64,000 nucleotides of DNA from an uncultured Methanobacteriaceae archaeon (GTDB lineage: Archaea; Methanobacteriota; Methanobacteria; Methanobacteriales; Methanobacteriaceae): contig CAMYKT010000001.1 of NCBI GenBank assembly GCA_947259185.1, forward strand, positions 62,001-126,000, written 5' to 3'. Position 1 is the first letter of the stretch, and each line of letters starts with the position of its first letter. Position numbers and translations under genes: made by a program. Below are positions 62,983 to 64,000 of the stretch, piece by piece. The notes under the pieces are model-generated. The model had not been told where the DNA came from. It searched no databases and saw nothing but the letters and a program-made list of their open reading frames with translations.

Positions 62983-64000
62983 ATGAATGAAACATTATTA
63001 ATGATTCCCGGACCTACCCGGGTAGCACCCCGAGTATTGAAGGCCATGTCCGAGAATATAGTAAATCATAGAAGCGCTCTTTTTGGCAAAATTCTAACTG
63101 AAACTACACAGATGATGTCTGATGTATTTAGAACCAGCAATAAATCTTATTTAATAACAGGGTCTGGTACTGCAGCCATGGAAGCCGCTATGGCCAATAT
63201 CATTCAACCTGGTGATAAAATATTAAATGTGGTTGGAGGCAAATTCGGACAGAGATTCATGCAAATTGTGGATGCTTTTGGTGGTGAGTCAGAATCCATC
63301 GAAGTGGAATGGGGAGAGGCAGTAAACCCTCAGGACATAAAAAACTATTTGGATAGCAATCCGGATATAAAAGCAGTTACCGTGGTTCACAACGAGACTT
63401 CAACTGGTGTAGCAAACCCTATAAAAGAAATAGGAAAAATTATGCGGGATTATGATTCATTGTATGTGGTGGATACCGTTTCTTCTCTAGGTGGAGATGA
63501 AGTGGATGTGGATGGATATGGAATTGATATCTGTGTCACCGGGTCTCAAAAATGCTTAGCTGCACCTCCCGGTATGGCGGCCATTACCTTAAGTGACGAT
63601 GCCTGGGAAATAGTAGACCAGACCGAGTCTCAGAGTTACTACTTAAATCTGAAAAAGTACAGAAAAAGTGGTAATGCAGAACCTCCTGAAACCCCTTATA
63701 CTCCGTCTGTGTCTTTGATGTATGCTATGCATGAAGCACTCAATGTTATAATGGAAGAAGGTTTAAATCAGAGGGTAAAAAGACATCAATTAGCTGCTAA
63801 AGCTACACGAAACGCAATAAAAGCATTAAATCTGGAATTGTTCCCTAAAGAAGAAGTATCTTCCACTACTGTCACAGCCATCAATATTCCAGAAGGGGTT
63901 ACTGATGCCGAGTTACGGGGTACCATGCGTAACAAGTACCATGTGGAACTGGCTGGAGGCCAGGATCACCTTAAAGGAAACGTCTTCCGGATTGGCCACA
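62983..64000 (+). CDS. Class V aminotransferase (alanine/serine-glyoxylate type), 3'-truncated
   Basis: The first ~339 residues of a PLP enzyme that is usually ~385 long; it runs off the window. LMIPGPTRVAPRVLKAM at the start, ITGSGTAAMEAAM (phosphate loop), VVDTVSSLGGDEVDVDGYGID and the PLP lysine in TGSQKCLAAPPG are typical. Likely converts alanine or serine with glyoxylate/pyruvate; an archaeal phosphoserine- or cysteate-related role cannot be excluded. GGAGG lies about ten bases before the ATG. Confidence 0.88.
   Translation, partial: MNETLLMIPGPTRVAPRVLKAMSENIVNHRSALFGKILTETTQMMSDVFRTSNKSYLITGSGTAAMEAAMANIIQPGDKILNVVGGKFGQRFMQIVDAFGGESESIEVEWGEAVNPQDIKNYLDSNPDIKAVTVVHNETSTGVANPIKEIGKIMRDYDSLYVVDTVSSLGGDEVDVDGYGIDICVTGSQKCLAAPPGMAAITLSDDAWEIVDQTESQSYYLNLKKYRKSGNAEPPETPYTPSVSLMYAMHEALNVIMEEGLNQRVKRHQLAAKATRNAIKALNLELFPKEEVSSTTVTAINIPEGVTDAELRGTMRNKYHVELAGGQDHLKGNVFRIGH

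Overview
The window is archaeal and comes from a hydrogenotrophic methanogen of the order Methanobacteriales, most likely a mesophilic Methanobacterium. The support is a complete tungsten-type formylmethanofuran dehydrogenase operon (fwdHFGDACB), a methanogenesis marker 8 protein, NrpR nitrogen control, MptE of methanopterin synthesis, ribosomal protein S3ae, an Orc1/Cdc6 protein, RtcB and archease, an intron-containing tRNA-Met, and TATA-box promoters. Intergenic DNA is very AT-rich. I saw no insertion sequences, CRISPR arrays, phage genes or rRNA.

Layout. 1-8 kb: the end of a formate dehydrogenase catalytic subunit, then the fwd operon closed by a strong hairpin terminator. 8-18 kb: a metal-oxyanion region with a BtuCDF-type ABC importer, a secreted protein, an IDDTD-motif protein, the tungstate importer TupABC, a molbindin, a truncated kinase, and a second FwdF-like polyferredoxin with a small ferredoxin. 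Five copies of one inverted repeat, each wrapped around a TATA-like core, link most of these genes. 18-24 kb: nitrogen control, with nrpR, glnA, and amt-glnK. Perfect GGAA-N6-TTCC operators lie at the predicted start sites of glnA and amt, and a GC-rich hairpin sits at the predicted 5' end of the amt transcript. 24-32 kb: a HesA/ThiF-type E1 protein, tRNA-Met, marker protein 8, a CBS protein, thiC, a glutaredoxin/ferredoxin-thioredoxin-reductase pair, a FilR1-like regulator and DNA ligase.

32-46 kb is the accessory envelope region: a flippase-like protein, a GT2 glycosyltransferase, a GT-C membrane protein and a phosphohexomutase. These are followed by an unusual four-gene operon with a polysaccharide pyruvyl transferase, a fused reductase/acyl-adenylating enzyme, a small protein resembling ATC hydrolases, and a GMC oxidoreductase carrying a 4Fe-4S motif. 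Then come a ThrE-type exporter, a YkgJ-type protein and an ASCH-TPR fusion. 46-54 kb: nrdG, hisC, a gamma-carbonic-anhydrase-like protein, the UDP-GlcNAc genes (glmU- and glmM-like), apgM, a DUF92 protein and rps3ae. 54-64 kb: a NifX-like protein, a methyltransferase, an iron-sulfur flavoprotein, mtnP, rtcB, archease, a cdc6 gene, mptE, and an aminotransferase cut by the window end.

The genes converge on the first step of methanogenesis from CO2. Fwd needs tungsten or molybdenum pterin and many Fe-S clusters. The shared inverted repeat suggests that oxyanion uptake and a spare polyferredoxin are controlled together by a ModE-like repressor. No modE gene is visible here.
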